From Microbulbifer agarilyticus (GTDB lineage Bacteria > Pseudomonadota > Gammaproteobacteria > Pseudomonadales > Cellvibrionaceae), in the NCBI RefSeq assembly GCF_020171345.1, contig NZ_JAIUZM010000001.1, forward strand, positions 744,001 to 808,000: DNA of 64,000 bases. The letters run 5' to 3'. The notes under the pieces were generated by a model that did no database searches, was not told where the DNA came from, and saw only the letters and a list, made by a program, of their open reading frames with translations. This document shows positions 28,092 through 38,584 of the stretch, in pieces. The position numbers and the translations under genes are program-made. Positions within the stretch are counted from its first letter, which is position 1; each line of letters starts with the position of its first letter.

Positions 28092-29576
28092 ATGACACAC
28101 TCCGACCTCACAATTCCCGGTTACACCGTGCACGGTCCCATTGGCCAGGGCGGTATGGCATCGGTCTATCTGGCCACACAGGAGTCTCTCAATCGCAAAG
28201 TGGCCATCAAGGTACTGCGCAACGTTGAGCGCGACAGCGCCAGTGCCAGGCTGAATGCGCGCTTTATCAATGAGGCCCACTTTATTGCGAGCCTCAACAA
28301 CCCGCACATCATCACCATTCACGACATCGCCACCCTAGCGAATGGCGACCACTACATCGCCATGGAGTTTGTCAGTGGCGGTGACCTGGATGAAAACCTG
28401 GAGCGGTTCCGTGAGCCACAGGCTGCACTGGGCTTAATCCGTGAGATCGCCCAGGGGCTGGCGGTGGTGCACCAGCAAGGCATCATTCACCGGGACGTAA
28501 AGCCCGCGAATATTCTGTTTCGTAAAGACAAGACGGTCGTGCTCACCGACTTTGGCATTGCCAAGGAAGTGGATAACAACTCCGACCTGACCCAAGCTGG
28601 TTTCAGCCTGGGCAGCCCGTCTTACAGCAGTCCGGAACAGGCTCAGGGGCAACCGCTGGATATCACCAGTGATATCTACAGTCTCGGCGTGATCCTGCTG
28701 GAACTGTTACTCGGCTATAACCCGTTTAAGGGCGACAGCCACACGGGCACCGCCATCAACCACATTCAGCAGCCGGTACCAGAGCTCCCCACAGAACTGG
28801 CTTACCTTGCACCGCTGCTGGAACGCATGCTGGCCAAGTCACCGGCCGATCGCTTCCAGAACTGTGAAGTGCTGGTCACGGCCATTCAGTCCCTACACCA
28901 GCCGCCTGCGACCACTGTGGCCATATCCACCCCCGCTCACCAGGGCAACGTTGCAAAACTTCCATTTCTGCAATCCCGCCCCGCTCTCGCCGTAGCAGGA
29001 GTAGCCTGTGCCGCGCTGCTCGTAGCTGCGCTGACCTATGAAAGTGAGACCGACAAAGAAATAAACCGGCTGCTGGAGCGGGCGGAACTGGGCCTGGAGG
29101 AAGAACGCTACATCTTCCCGGAGCAGGACAATGCCCGTTACTACTTTCGTCAGGTGTTGATGCTGGACGACGACAACCGTGCCGCCGAAGATGGCCTGGC
29201 CGAAGTAACGGCACGGCTGGTACAGCGGTATGTGACACGGGGCACCGAAGCGCTGGAGCGCGGCGACCTCAACCGCCCGCAAGGGAATAATGCCCTGTAC
29301 TTCTATCGCGAGGCGCTGGCACTGGATGCCAATAACAACCGCGCGCTCGCAGGTATGGGCCAGGTTGTGGATGAATACACCCGTCGTGCGCGTACCGATT
29401 TGCTGGAAGGCGATATCAAGGGCGCCGACCGCAATGTGAAACGCGGCCTGAAGGTCCAGCCCGATGACGGAGAGCTGCTGGCCCTGCGCAAGGAAGTGGA
29501 AGAAAAAATGCCGAGAGCAAAGCGCCTGATCCGCAATGTATTTGGCAAAATTCGCGAGCAGATCGACAGTAATTAA
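28092..29576 (+). CDS. Transmembrane Hanks-type Ser/Thr protein kinase with TPR-like repeats
   Basis: A 494-residue kinase. The kinase domain (about 9-272) has the P-loop GPIGQGGMASVYLA, ATP lysine Lys40 in VAIKVL, catalytic loop HRDVKPANILF, DFGIAK and SPSYSSPEQAQG, so it should be active. After a Pro-rich stretch a single transmembrane helix (about 298-318, LAVAGVACAALLVAALTY) leads to a C-terminal region with repeated EEERYIFPEQDNARYYFRQVLMLDDDN and NRPQGNNALYFYREALALDANN units, TPR-like, probably periplasmic. I chose ATG 28092; an ATG 31 codons upstream (27999) is possible. Neither has a good ribosome binding site. Confidence 0.9.
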   Translation: MTHSDLTIPGYTVHGPIGQGGMASVYLATQESLNRKVAIKVLRNVERDSASARLNARFINEAHFIASLNNPHIITIHDIATLANGDHYIAMEFVSGGDLDENLERFREPQAALGLIREIAQGLAVVHQQGIIHRDVKPANILFRKDKTVVLTDFGIAKEVDNNSDLTQAGFSLGSPSYSSPEQAQGQPLDITSDIYSLGVILLELLLGYNPFKGDSHTGTAINHIQQPVPELPTELAYLAPLLERMLAKSPADRFQNCEVLVTAIQSLHQPPATTVAISTPAHQGNVAKLPFLQSRPALAVAGVACAALLVAALTYESETDKEINRLLERAELGLEEERYIFPEQDNARYYFRQVLMLDDDNRAAEDGLAEVTARLVQRYVTRGTEALERGDLNRPQGNNALYFYREALALDANNNRALAGMGQVVDEYTRRARTDLLEGDIKGADRNVKRGLKVQPDDGELLALRKEVEEKMPRAKRLIRNVFGKIREQIDSN

Positions 29577-29734
29577 TCTCGCTCTGCGACGATAGGTTTA
29601 TCCAAGTAACTGCTGCGGTGATCGTCCAATCTCACCACCACAACAAGCAAGCCCACAGTGCTGCCGCTGCTGGATATGGCTTTCTGCATTCGCGAGTAGT
29701 GCCGATAACCCTGTGCGCCCTCAACAGGCGGAGG

Positions 29735-30100
29735 CTAATCCGCCCCCCGCTTATCGATATTTTCAGGCAAGCCTTTTCTCGGCGAACTTAATGATTCACC
29801 ATCCCACATGGGTGTGCCAGTACGAAATGCTGCACGCGCAATCATATGCGCCCCAACCGGTACTGTGAGCAGTAAAAAAAGAATGGCCGCCACTGCGCGC
29901 GCCGTTACCCCTGTATCCTGAAAAAGTAGCGCCACGCCAATTAATAACAAGCCACAACACAGGGTGGCGCCCTTGCCAGATGTACTCATACGCAAATAGA
30001 TATCCCGCATGCGCACCAAACCCAGTGCCGCGGTAAAGCCGAAAAAACTCCCGGTGATAATGAGCAATGCAAGCGCCCACTCAAGAATGGCTTGAATCAT
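29735..30100 (-). CDS. mrpG: Mrp Na+/H+ antiporter subunit G
   Basis: A 121-residue subunit with about three helices (ILEWALALLIITGSFFGFTAALGLVR, then two more, including AAILFLLLTVPVGAHMIARAA), and the MnhG signature LVRMRDIYLRMSTSGKGATL. I chose ATG 30100 because it gives the family N-terminus; it overlaps mrpF by 20 bases, as usual for this operon. It is the last gene of the cluster, and its stop codon lies within a small GGCGGA/TCCGCC hairpin. Confidence 0.92.
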   Translation of the reverse strand: MIQAILEWALALLIITGSFFGFTAALGLVRMRDIYLRMSTSGKGATLCCGLLLIGVALLFQDTGVTARAVAAILFLLLTVPVGAHMIARAAFRTGTPMWDGESLSSPRKGLPENIDKRGAD

Positions 30101-30431
30101 CTGTGCCCTCGCGCTCGGTTTTCGCCAACACTTCATCCTCCGCAAGCCGCTCCACAAAGCGACCAAATGCCACCGCGACCAGAAACGCGACCAGTGCCAG
30201 AGCAATCGCCGCATCCAGATACACATCACGTCCAGAAGAAATCGCCAGCAGCGCGCAGTAGGCAACCGCCAGAATATTCAGTACATCCAGCGCTACCACA
30301 CGGTCTGCCAGTGTGGGCCCGCGCGCAATACGGTAAAAACACAGGCCGAGCGCCAGCAACAACAACCAGGAAGCCAGAGCGATCGCCAGGGTAAGAATCG
30401 GCGAACTTCCGTCGAGAATCGCCTGCAACAT
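30081..30431 (-). CDS. mrpF: Mrp Na+/H+ antiporter subunit F
   Basis: A 116-residue three-helix subunit: LAIALASWLLLLALGLCFYRIARGPTLADRVVALDVLNILAVAYCALLA is the family core, with RGPTLADRVVALD diagnostic of MnhF/MrpF (also noted for bile-salt/Na+ efflux). It begins at the base next to the mrpE stop, so translation is coupled. Confidence 0.95.
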   Translation of the reverse strand: MLQAILDGSSPILTLAIALASWLLLLALGLCFYRIARGPTLADRVVALDVLNILAVAYCALLAISSGRDVYLDAAIALALVAFLVAVAFGRFVERLAEDEVLAKTEREGTDDSSHS

Positions 30432-30904
30432 TATTCAAACGCCTCACGAATTTTTTTCTCCAGACCGTCATGCAACTCCTTGCGAAATTGCGCCCCGTCG
30501 GAGACAAACATACTGTGTACGTACAAGGTTTTGTTTTCATCATCGATATCAACCACCAGGGTGCCCGGGGTCAATGAGAGAAGTTGCGACAGCAGCAGTA
30601 ATTCATTGTCATCCGGATATGACGTGGGGACTTCCACTACACAAGGCTGCCGGTGAGAAGCGGGCGCCAGCACTTCCCAGGTAGCACGCAACCCTGAAAC
30701 CAATAGCTCCTTCAAGAAATAACCGATCAGCGCCAACACCTTGGGCAGGCGCCGAAAATAACCATCGTTAAATTTGCGCACCGGCGACAGCGCCATCGCC
30801 AGGAACCCGATGATCATCCCGACTACGACATTATCCAGGGTGGCGTCACTGGTGAGCGCACACCAGCTGATCGCCAGCAGAATATTCATCAGAAACAATT
30901 GCAT
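30431..30904 (-). CDS. mrpE: Mrp Na+/H+ antiporter subunit E
   Basis: A 157-residue subunit. Two N-terminal helices (LFLMNILLAISWCAL and VVVGMIIGFLAMAL) are followed by YFLKELLVSGLRATWEVLAP and a cytoplasmic domain LLLLSQLLSLTPGTLVVDIDDENKTLYVHSMFV, all typical of MnhE/MrpE. A strong ribosome binding site GAAGGAGG precedes the ATG. Confidence 0.95.
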   Translation of the reverse strand: MQLFLMNILLAISWCALTSDATLDNVVVGMIIGFLAMALSPVRKFNDGYFRRLPKVLALIGYFLKELLVSGLRATWEVLAPASHRQPCVVEVPTSYPDDNELLLLSQLLSLTPGTLVVDIDDENKTLYVHSMFVSDGAQFRKELHDGLEKKIREAFE

Positions 30905-30934
30905 AACGCCTCCTTCGGCAGCTACGAATTCACA

Positions 30935-32440
30935 TCACCCGCCGCGCGACGGTAACACCGTTGCCACATAACCCGCCGGGTCTAACAGCTCCCTCGCCGC
31001 GGTTTCACAGAATTGGATCAGCGGCTGGGGGAACAGCCCCAGGCCCAGCGTAATCGCCACCAATAGCACCGTCGGCAACATGCGTTGTATACGCTCAGAA
31101 ACCGTGAGACTGGTGAGGGAGCGCACCTCTCCGGTTGGGTGTGGCTTCCAGAACGCCTCGCTCCAAATCTTGCTCATGGAAAACAGGGTGAGCGCGCCGG
31201 TAATCAGCGCAACTGCCGCCACCCAATAGGCCGCCTGCTCCAGGCTGGCAGTGACCAGCATCAACTTGGCCCAGAAGCCGGACAGCGGCGGAAAGCCGGC
31301 AAGACTGAACGCGGCAATAAAAAATACAGCCGCTAATACCGGGCTCACTCGATACAGCCCGCCAATTTCCGCGAGGTTGAAACTGCCGGTCATACGCCGC
31401 GCCGTACCGCTAATCAGCAGCAGGTTGGTCTTGGCGACGATGTTGTGCACCATGTAAAAGATAGACCCGGCCAGTGCCAGCGGGCTAAACAGCGCCAGCC
31501 CCAGCACCAAGAAACCAATCTGACTGATAATATGAAAGGCGAGAATTTTGCGAAATTCGTATTGCGACGCCGCACCGATAACACCGCTCAACATGGTGAG
31601 TAGCGCGGCAATCAGCAGCAGGTCATGGGCAAAACTAAAGTCGGCGGGGAATATCAAAGTGAAAGTACGGATCAGCGCGTAGACACCCACCTTGGTGAGA
31701 AGCCCGGCAAATACCGCCGTCACCGCCACTGGCGGCACGTGATAAGAAGCCGGCAACCAAAAATACAGCGGAAACAAGGCGGCCTTGATACCAAAGGCCA
31801 CGATCAACAGTACCGCCAGCATATGCAGCGCCGCAGGCTGGTCCACCTCGGCGAGCGCCACATGTAACGCCGCCAAATTCAATGTACCGGTAAGACCGTA
31901 CACCATGCCGATGGCCATCAGCATAAACAGGGTCGACACCAAGTTAAGTGCTACATACTTGATACCGCCATCCAACTGCGCACGCTCGCCACCGAGAATG
32001 AGCAGCGCAAAGGAGGCAATCAGCATCACCTCAAACCATACATACAGGTTGAACAGGTCACCGGTTACAAAGCTGCCGCACACCCCGGCAAGCAACAATT
32101 GATAAAACCCCTGAAACCCCAAGACTTCACGGCGCAAGTCCACATCCGCCTGGGCAAAAATGGCGACCACCAACCCCACCAGCCCGGCCAACAGCAGCAT
32201 GACTGCACTTAGCCGGTCCGCCACCAGAGTAATACCGAAAGGCGCCGGCCAGTTACCCATTTGCGCAGCAATGGTTCCCTCGTCGACTACCCGCACAAAG
32301 ATAATTACCACGACGATAAACAGCCCGATGCACCCGAGCAGACTGATCGCGCGCGCGCGCCGCGGCTTACGCCTGGCCCCCAGGGCAAAGAGTCCGGTCG
32401 CAATCGGCAGCAGGAATGGCAGCGCGAGTAGCCAGCCCAT
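30935..32440 (-). CDS. mrpD: Mrp Na+/H+ antiporter subunit D
   Basis: A 501-residue, about 14-helix subunit related to respiratory complex I NuoM/NuoN. Conserved elements are the Glu in FNLYVWFEVMLIASFALL, Lys in FGIKAALFPLYFWLPASYHVPPVAVTAVFAGLLTKVGVYAL, and AAFSLAGFPPLSGFWAKLML. Together with MrpA it forms the proton/sodium-translocating core. It overlaps mrpC by one base (TGATG). Confidence 0.97.
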   Translation of the reverse strand: MGWLLALPFLLPIATGLFALGARRKPRRARAISLLGCIGLFIVVVIIFVRVVDEGTIAAQMGNWPAPFGITLVADRLSAVMLLLAGLVGLVVAIFAQADVDLRREVLGFQGFYQLLLAGVCGSFVTGDLFNLYVWFEVMLIASFALLILGGERAQLDGGIKYVALNLVSTLFMLMAIGMVYGLTGTLNLAALHVALAEVDQPAALHMLAVLLIVAFGIKAALFPLYFWLPASYHVPPVAVTAVFAGLLTKVGVYALIRTFTLIFPADFSFAHDLLLIAALLTMLSGVIGAASQYEFRKILAFHIISQIGFLVLGLALFSPLALAGSIFYMVHNIVAKTNLLLISGTARRMTGSFNLAEIGGLYRVSPVLAAVFFIAAFSLAGFPPLSGFWAKLMLVTASLEQAAYWVAAVALITGALTLFSMSKIWSEAFWKPHPTGEVRSLTSLTVSERIQRMLPTVLLVAITLGLGLFPQPLIQFCETAARELLDPAGYVATVLPSRGG

Positions 32441-32808
32441 CAGTGCTCCCCACGTTTCGGCGGGGGTTCCGCCAGGCGCATATGGTCGGAATCAATGGTG
32501 CCGAGTTCGCGATAACAGGCCACGACCAGTGCCAGGGTAAATGCCAGTAACCCAAAACCGATTACGATCGCAGTAAGGATCATCGCCTGTGGCAGTGCAT
32601 TGGCGACCGGCTCTAGCGGTGCTTCCTGCCCCTTGGGGATCAGTGGCGGCACAGCCCGGGTCAAGCGGCCGGCAACAAAGATCACCAGGTTGGCGGCATT
32701 GCTCAGTAGTATCAGGCCAAACAAATAACACAGCAGGTTCGACGCCAGCATCAGGTATACACCCGCAGCCACCATCACCCCAATCACGAGCACCAATGCC
32801 GATTCCAC
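32440..32808 (-). CDS. mrpC: Mrp Na+/H+ antiporter subunit C
   Basis: A 122-residue three-helix subunit homologous to complex I NuoK. VYLMLASNLLCYLFGLILLSNAANLVIFVAG and DPLPQA-like ANALPQAMILTAIVIGFGLLAFTLAL mark the family. The gene starts two bases from the mrpB stop and is fully embedded in the operon. Confidence 0.96.
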   Translation of the reverse strand: MESALVLVIGVMVAAGVYLMLASNLLCYLFGLILLSNAANLVIFVAGRLTRAVPPLIPKGQEAPLEPVANALPQAMILTAIVIGFGLLAFTLALVVACYRELGTIDSDHMRLAEPPPKRGEH

Positions 32809-32809
32809 G

Positions 32810-33226
32810 TCAGTCCACCTCTATGGTGAAAAACAGAGCCAGCACCGCGCCCAGCACCGCCAGGTAAATGCCTACATCGAACAGCAACACCGTGCTGATC
32901 GGAATGCCCTTGTCGCCTTCGCCACCGCCGATAAAGAGCCACAGGCCGGTAAACGGCGGAAACCCCTTGAGCAGGCCCGGCACCGCGGATGCCAGGGAAA
33001 GCAGTGCGCCGATGGCCGCCAGCTTCACCGGGGAAACGCGCAACGCCGCGCGCGCTTCCTGCAGACTCCAGGCCAGCGCATACAACACGAATGCGGCGGA
33101 GGCGATTAACCCGGCAATAAACCCACCGCCGGGCAAATTATGCCCGCGCATTAACATGTACACGGAAAACAACAGAATCAGCGCAACCAGCAAGCGTGTG
33201 GTGCCCTGGAGGATGACGGAGCTCAT
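32810..33226 (-). CDS. mrpB: Mrp Na+/H+ antiporter subunit B
   Basis: A 138-residue four-helix subunit (MnhB domain). [40 protein letters not shown] contains the diagnostic [13 protein letters not shown] motif. The ATG overlaps the mrpA stop (ATGA at 33223). Because MrpB is separate here and not only fused to MrpA, the operon is of the seven-gene type. Confidence 0.96.
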   Translation of the reverse strand: MSSVILQGTTRLLVALILLFSVYMLMRGHNLPGGGFIAGLIASAAFVLYALAWSLQEARAALRVSPVKLAAIGALLSLASAVPGLLKGFPPFTGLWLFIGGGEGDKGIPISTVLLFDVGIYLAVLGAVLALFFTIEVD

Positions 33227-35532
33227 GTCTGTTCCTTTTTCGTATCGGCGAGCGACACTCTCGGTTTGAGTTTGCGCCGCAACAAGGCGGCGGCACCGAC
33301 CGCAGCCACCAGCACCACTACCACCTCACCAAAGGTATCCAGTGCGCGGAAGTCCACCAGAATCACATTGACGATATTGCGCCCGAACGCCTCGGGTACG
33401 GCAGCAAGTTCAAAGTATTCTTTGGTCGGGCTGATCAGCGGCTGCTGCAGTACCGCCAAGATCGTCAAAGACACCGTAGTACCGACCGATACGGCGAGTA
33501 GCGCATCCACAAAACGAAACCCAGTCCCACTCACCTCGGTGGCGTGCGGCAAACGGTGTAGTGTCAGCGCAATCAGCACTAAAAACAGCGTCTCCACCAA
33601 CAGCTGGGTGATCGCTACATCCGGTGCACCGAAAAACAAAAAGATCAGCGCAATACCGACCCCCATACCACCGAGGCTACAAATGGCGGTCAGCGGCGTA
33701 CGAGTGCATATCGCCACCAGAGAGCCGGCAAACACCAGCGCCATCGCCGCCCATTCCTTCACCGTCAGGCGCTCCCAGTTCACGGCCATATCAAAACCGC
33801 CGCTGCGCATCAGCCCCCACAACAACAACACCGAGGCAACAGCAAATACCGCCGCCAGATAGTGTTTGAGAATGCCGTGTTGTAGATGGCGGGTATGCAG
33901 CGCCGCACCGCGTTTGAATAAATCCAGGCCGCGGTCCCACTGGGTGTCCGAGTTCGCCGGGAGCCATTTGGCAATCCAGTTGAGAAAGGCGCGAATTTGC
34001 GGCTGCAAATAAAATGCGAGTACGCCCAATGCAAAAGTGGTGATACTCATCACCAGCGGGAGATTGATGCCATGCCAGAGTTTTAATGACACGGATTCCT
34101 CTCGCCCCATGGTGGCGGTTACCGCGGGCCCGACCAGGGTGTCGGCGATCAGTGCGGGCGCCAGGCCAAAGGTCAGCCCCAGTAGTGCCATCACCAGCGG
34201 GCTGATCCATAACCCCGGTGATGCCTCGCGCACCGACTGCAATTTTTCCGGCAGACGCCCCCAGAAAGGCCGCAGCGCAACTGTGGCGGCAATGGCGACC
34301 ATCAATGCATTGGCAAACACGGCGGCCCAGGCCACAAAGGTGGGCTCCTCGGCAATCGCCAGCGCCCCCTCGTATTTCAATTCCTTACCGATAAAACCGA
34401 GAAATGGCGGGAACCCCGCCATGGAAAAGCCGGCGGCGGCGGCAATCACAAAGGTAATTGGCAGGCGCTTGCCCAAACCGCCGAGCGCAGTTATCTCACG
34501 GGTGCCGGTCTGGTGGTCGATAATCCCCACCACCATAAATAGTGCCGCTTTGTAAAAAGAGTGCACCAGAATAAACGTGATCGCCGCGGCAATGGCCACA
34601 CTGGCCTCGGAGCCGAGGAACATAATCAGGATACCCAGCGCCACCACCGTGGTGTAGGCGAGTGCGAGTTTCAGGTCCGTCTGTCGCATGGCGAGAATCG
34701 CAGCAATCACCGCCGTCACCGCGCCGACGATATTGAGCGTCAACAACCAGGCTTCGCTGCCACCCAATACCGGATACATACGCGCGAGCAGATAGATGCC
34801 GGCCTTTACCATAGTGGCGGAATGCAGGTAGGCGCTGACCGGGGTGGGCGCGGCCATGGCGTTGGGCAGCCAGAAGTGGAAAGGTAATTGCGCAGATTTG
34901 GTAAAGGCGCCGATCAGTACCAGAATCAAAATCGGCAGGTACAGCGCGTGGCTATGCACCTTGTCTCTCGCCGCCAGTACTTCGACAAAGTTGTAACTGC
35001 CGACAACCATCCCCAGCAACAGCAAGCCAGCCAGCAAGGCCAGTCCGCCGACCGCGGTAATCAGCAATGCCTGCAGCGCCGAGCGCCGCGCGCTGGCTTT
35101 TTCATGATTGAAACCGATCAGCAGGTAGCTGGCGATGGTGGTGATTTCCCAAAACACAAACAGCGTAATGAGATTGCCGGCCAGCACCAGCCCCAGCATG
35201 CCGAGCATAAACAGAAAGAGATAAAAGAAAAATCGCTGGATCAGCGGATGGCCGCGGAGGTAAAACTTGGCGTACAGCGCCACAAAGAAACCGACCCCGC
35301 TGACCAGTAGACCGAACAGCAGGCTTAAACCGTCAATCAGGAAATTCAGCTCGACCCCGAGACTGGGAACCCAACTGACGCCGAACACCAGTGGCGCGTG
35401 CTCCCGCACTGGGCCGATCAATGACAGCAGCCAGAGCGTGACCCCGAGGGGGAAAGCCAGTAGCGCCAGCGACCAAATGCGTTCGCCCCATCCTGTGGGC
35501 GGCTGGTCGCCGGAGTGCACCTCCGTGTCCAT
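33223..35532 (-). CDS. mrpA: Mrp Na+/H+ antiporter subunit A
   Basis: A 769-residue subunit, the largest of the complex, related to NuoL. Motifs are [36 protein letters not shown], Lys/His in [40 protein letters not shown], and [11 protein letters not shown]. The C-terminal 150 residues ([29 protein letters not shown], then [26 protein letters not shown]) match the NuoJ-like and terminal domains of MrpA. ATG 35532 or the GTG one codon upstream starts it. It is the first gene of the operon; the complex exports Na+ for H+ at alkaline pH or high salt. Confidence 0.97.
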   Translation of the reverse strand: MDTEVHSGDQPPTGWGERIWSLALLAFPLGVTLWLLSLIGPVREHAPLVFGVSWVPSLGVELNFLIDGLSLLFGLLVSGVGFFVALYAKFYLRGHPLIQRFFFYLFLFMLGMLGLVLAGNLITLFVFWEITTIASYLLIGFNHEKASARRSALQALLITAVGGLALLAGLLLLGMVVGSYNFVEVLAARDKVHSHALYLPILILVLIGAFTKSAQLPFHFWLPNAMAAPTPVSAYLHSATMVKAGIYLLARMYPVLGGSEAWLLTLNIVGAVTAVIAAILAMRQTDLKLALAYTTVVALGILIMFLGSEASVAIAAAITFILVHSFYKAALFMVVGIIDHQTGTREITALGGLGKRLPITFVIAAAAGFSMAGFPPFLGFIGKELKYEGALAIAEEPTFVAWAAVFANALMVAIAATVALRPFWGRLPEKLQSVREASPGLWISPLVMALLGLTFGLAPALIADTLVGPAVTATMGREESVSLKLWHGINLPLVMSITTFALGVLAFYLQPQIRAFLNWIAKWLPANSDTQWDRGLDLFKRGAALHTRHLQHGILKHYLAAVFAVASVLLLWGLMRSGGFDMAVNWERLTVKEWAAMALVFAGSLVAICTRTPLTAICSLGGMGVGIALIFLFFGAPDVAITQLLVETLFLVLIALTLHRLPHATEVSGTGFRFVDALLAVSVGTTVSLTILAVLQQPLISPTKEYFELAAVPEAFGRNIVNVILVDFRALDTFGEVVVVLVAAVGAAALLRRKLKPRVSLADTKKEQT

Positions 35533-35671
35533 CACTTCTTTACAACATCCATGTCAGCGGCGCAGACTGTTACCGAGCTGCGCTGCCGCATTACTCCATG
35601 AGGAAATTTTTTGCGTGCGGCAAGTATAGACGCAGGCAGGCGTTCTCTTTTTTACCGCCCACCGCTCAGTC

Positions 35672-38584
35672 TTACGGTGGTGAGTGCAATTTGGCGAGTT
35701 CTTCCTTCTTCAGCAGCTTTACATTAAACAGCTTGAGATCTTCCAGCCGCTGCAGTTGCGTCGCCTCATCCCCCACTACAACCCAGATCATCGAGTCGGG
35801 CAGCATATAGGTCTCGGCAATTTTCTGCACCTTGGGAATCGTCATCGCCTTGGCCACCGCCTCGCGCTCGCGTACAAAGTCCGCCGGCCAGCCGAATTCG
35901 CTCATACTCTCCAGCACACCCAGCTTGGCGCCGGCGGTTTCGAAGGCGCGGGCGTTACTGCGAATAAGGAAAGATTTCGAGGTTTGCAAATCCTCCTCGG
36001 TGTAGGTGGGCCCGAACTCCTTGAGTACATCATTAATTAACTGTACCGATTCCCCGGTGACATTGGCGCGTACACCACTGCCAATGGTGAACTGCCCCTC
36101 GTGTTTGTTACCGGAAATACTGGAGCTGATGCCATAGGTGTAGCCCTTGCCCTCGCGCAGTAACTGGGTCAGGCGAGAGGCGAAGCCACCGCCACCGAGG
36201 ATGTAATTGGTGAATACCGCCGGATAATAATCTTCCGATACCACCGGCATCGCCATGCGCCCAATGCGCAATACCGACTGCTTGGAGCCGGGCACATCGA
36301 TAAAGTAGATACCGGGCTCGGCGGGTTCGGATTTCGGGTTGGGGACTTCCACCGCTTTCGCCGGCCACTGCTTGGCCAGCTGTTCCGCAGTGGCCATAAA
36401 GTCCGCCTGTTGGATATCCCCCACCACATGGGCGCGGGCCACCGACGGCGACAGGTAGTTGTTGTAGTAGGCCTTGAGGTCGTCCATGGTAATCGCATTC
36501 ACGGATTCCTCGGTGCCCAGACCACTGTAACCACGGATATTGTCTTTGCCGTGGAGCAGGCGGGCAAAGTTCTTGCCAGCGATCGCGTTGGGCTCGCCCT
36601 CCGCCTGTTTGATCTGGCTGATAACGCCCTTCTTCGCCAGCACCAGCTCCTTCTCATCCCAGCGCGGTTCCAACAGCATTTCCTGCAACAGCGCGAACAC
36701 CTCGTTGAAGTTGCGTGCCAGGGTCGTCACATCAAAGCGAAAGGTATCCTGCCCGGAATAAATACCGATGCCGGCACCGAGTTTCTGGATGGCCGTTTCC
36801 AACTCTTCCGGCGTACGGTTTTTGGTACCGCGGCCCATCAGTATCGCCGTGAGGTGCGCCACACCGGTTTTATCGATACTCTCCTGCAATTGGCCGCCGT
36901 CCATCACCAGGCTGAAGCGCACCGTCGGCACTTCGCTGTTTTCGATGCCCAGCACTTCGATGCCATTGCCCAGCTTGCCGCGCCAGACATCCGGCACCAC
37001 TGGTTCCGCCGGTTCGCCGTATTCGGGCTCCTTGAGGCGGTCAAACGTCGAAGGGGTTTTCTCGTATTCCGCACTGCCGGAGGCATCAAACTGCGCCTCC
37101 GCGCCGGCGACCACCTCCTCTTCCACCACTTGTGCGGCAACAGAGCCGTCCAGCGCTAGATCCTTTTCACCGCGTGGCACAAAGCTCGTTGCGATATAGG
37201 GCTTACCCTTGATGTATTTCTCGTACACGCGGACCACATCTTCCGACGTCACCGCCAGCAGGCGTGCAATGTCCTTGCTTACATAGCCCGGGTCATTGGC
37301 GTAAATCTGGTACTGGGCCAGCTGGAAGGCCTTGCCCACCACACTGGAGAGACTGTTGTAGAAGGCCACCTCCTGGCCCGCCTTGATACGCTCCAGGTCT
37401 TCCTCGGATATGCCCTCTTTTTCAAACAGGGCAAAGCTTTTTTCGATGCCCGCGTAAATCGGGTCCAGCGCACCACCGGCAAACGCCTGTGTCTTGAGCT
37501 GCATCTGCCCTGCCAGTTCCGATTCATAGGCGTACATGGAAACACCCGGGGTCAACTGCTCTTGTTCCACCAGCACTCGGTACAGGGGCGCACGCTTGCC
37601 CACAGAAAGGTAATTTGCGAGTACCGCCAGTGGATAACTGTCGGCGTTATAACGGGGCACGGTGGGCCAGGCCATGGTGAGTTGTGGCTGGCGGGCAAAG
37701 TTGTCTTCGTAATACAGACGCTTGGTTTCCTTCAGGGTCACCGGCTGCTTGGCTGCGCGTTCCACCGGCTCGCCCTCGGGAATCTCATCGAAATACTTGT
37801 GCACCAGCTTGCGCGCCTGCTCTGGGTCAAAATCTCCGGACACCACAAGGGTCACATTGTTCGGCACATACCAGCGGCGGAAAAACGTCTTCACATCATC
37901 CAGCGTGGCATTGCCGACATCTTCCAGCGAACCAATCACCTGCCAGCTATATGGGTGCCCTTCCGGGTAGAGGTTGCTGTCGATCACATACTGGGTGTGG
38001 CCGTAAGGGCGGTTATCCACGCCCTGGCGCTTCTCGTTCTTTACCACCTGTTTTTCTTTCGCCAACACCGGGTCGGTCACCGTATTGATAAACCAGCCCA
38101 GCTTGTCCGCCTCTGCCCAAAGCATTTTTTCCAGCGCGTCTTTCGGCACCGTCTGGTAGTAATTGGTGACATCCCGGGAAGTAGAACCATTGGCACCGGA
38201 ACCACCGATGCGTGCACTCATCGCATCTAGCCCGCCCTTGCCCAGGTTCTCGGACTCTAAAAACAACAGGTGCTCGAACAAGTGCGCAAAACCGGTACGC
38301 CCCTCTACCTCACGCGCCGAACCCACATGGGCAGTGAGTGACACCGCCACCACCGGATCGGAACGGTCGATGTGGAACACCACGTTGAGGCCGTTATCCA
38401 GCTGGAACTGCTCGTATTCGATGGAGAAGTCAGGTTTGCCTTCGTCCTTCGCCTGCTCTTCCGGCGCAGCTTCGCTTTCAGGTTTGGGCGAGAGTTCCGT
38501 CTGTGAGCGGTCGCAACCGGTCATACCTACAGATAGAAATATTGCAGTAAACAGCGTCAGGGCGGCGGTAAGGTTGCTGGGCAT
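35672..38584 (-). CDS. M16-family zinc metalloprotease lipoprotein (two-module)
   Basis: A 970-residue protein. The signal ends GMTGC (lipid Cys24), followed by a Glu/Pro linker. The first peptidase module has the inverted zinc motif HLFEH (His101, Glu104, His105) and a downstream Glu in EKMLWAEADKLGWF; the second half (from about 490) is the inactive partner module, with TGVAHLTAILMGRGTKNRT lacking the zinc ligands. So it is a pitrilysin/PqqL-like single-chain M16 enzyme, probably periplasmic, for peptide degradation. I chose ATG 38584 with AAAGGA upstream. It lies upstream of mrpA but separated by 140 bases. Confidence 0.93.
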   Translation of the reverse strand: MPSNLTAALTLFTAIFLSVGMTGCDRSQTELSPKPESEAAPEEQAKDEGKPDFSIEYEQFQLDNGLNVVFHIDRSDPVVAVSLTAHVGSAREVEGRTGFAHLFEHLLFLESENLGKGGLDAMSARIGGSGANGSTSRDVTNYYQTVPKDALEKMLWAEADKLGWFINTVTDPVLAKEKQVVKNEKRQGVDNRPYGHTQYVIDSNLYPEGHPYSWQVIGSLEDVGNATLDDVKTFFRRWYVPNNVTLVVSGDFDPEQARKLVHKYFDEIPEGEPVERAAKQPVTLKETKRLYYEDNFARQPQLTMAWPTVPRYNADSYPLAVLANYLSVGKRAPLYRVLVEQEQLTPGVSMYAYESELAGQMQLKTQAFAGGALDPIYAGIEKSFALFEKEGISEEDLERIKAGQEVAFYNSLSSVVGKAFQLAQYQIYANDPGYVSKDIARLLAVTSEDVVRVYEKYIKGKPYIATSFVPRGEKDLALDGSVAAQVVEEEVVAGAEAQFDASGSAEYEKTPSTFDRLKEPEYGEPAEPVVPDVWRGKLGNGIEVLGIENSEVPTVRFSLVMDGGQLQESIDKTGVAHLTAILMGRGTKNRTPEELETAIQKLGAGIGIYSGQDTFRFDVTTLARNFNEVFALLQEMLLEPRWDEKELVLAKKGVISQIKQAEGEPNAIAGKNFARLLHGKDNIRGYSGLGTEESVNAITMDDLKAYYNNYLSPSVARAHVVGDIQQADFMATAEQLAKQWPAKAVEVPNPKSEPAEPGIYFIDVPGSKQSVLRIGRMAMPVVSEDYYPAVFTNYILGGGGFASRLTQLLREGKGYTYGISSSISGNKHEGQFTIGSGVRANVTGESVQLINDVLKEFGPTYTEEDLQTSKSFLIRSNARAFETAGAKLGVLESMSEFGWPADFVREREAVAKAMTIPKVQKIAETYMLPDSMIWVVVGDEATQLQRLEDLKLFNVKLLKKEELAKLHSPP

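Noticed and set aside
29728..29745. GGCGGA/TCCGCC hairpin at the end of mrpG as a terminator
   Set aside because: The stem is short, overlaps the stop codon and has no T-run.
35536..35671. Operon link between the M16 protease and mrpA
   Set aside because: The genes are on the same strand but 139 bases apart, and their functions do not relate.
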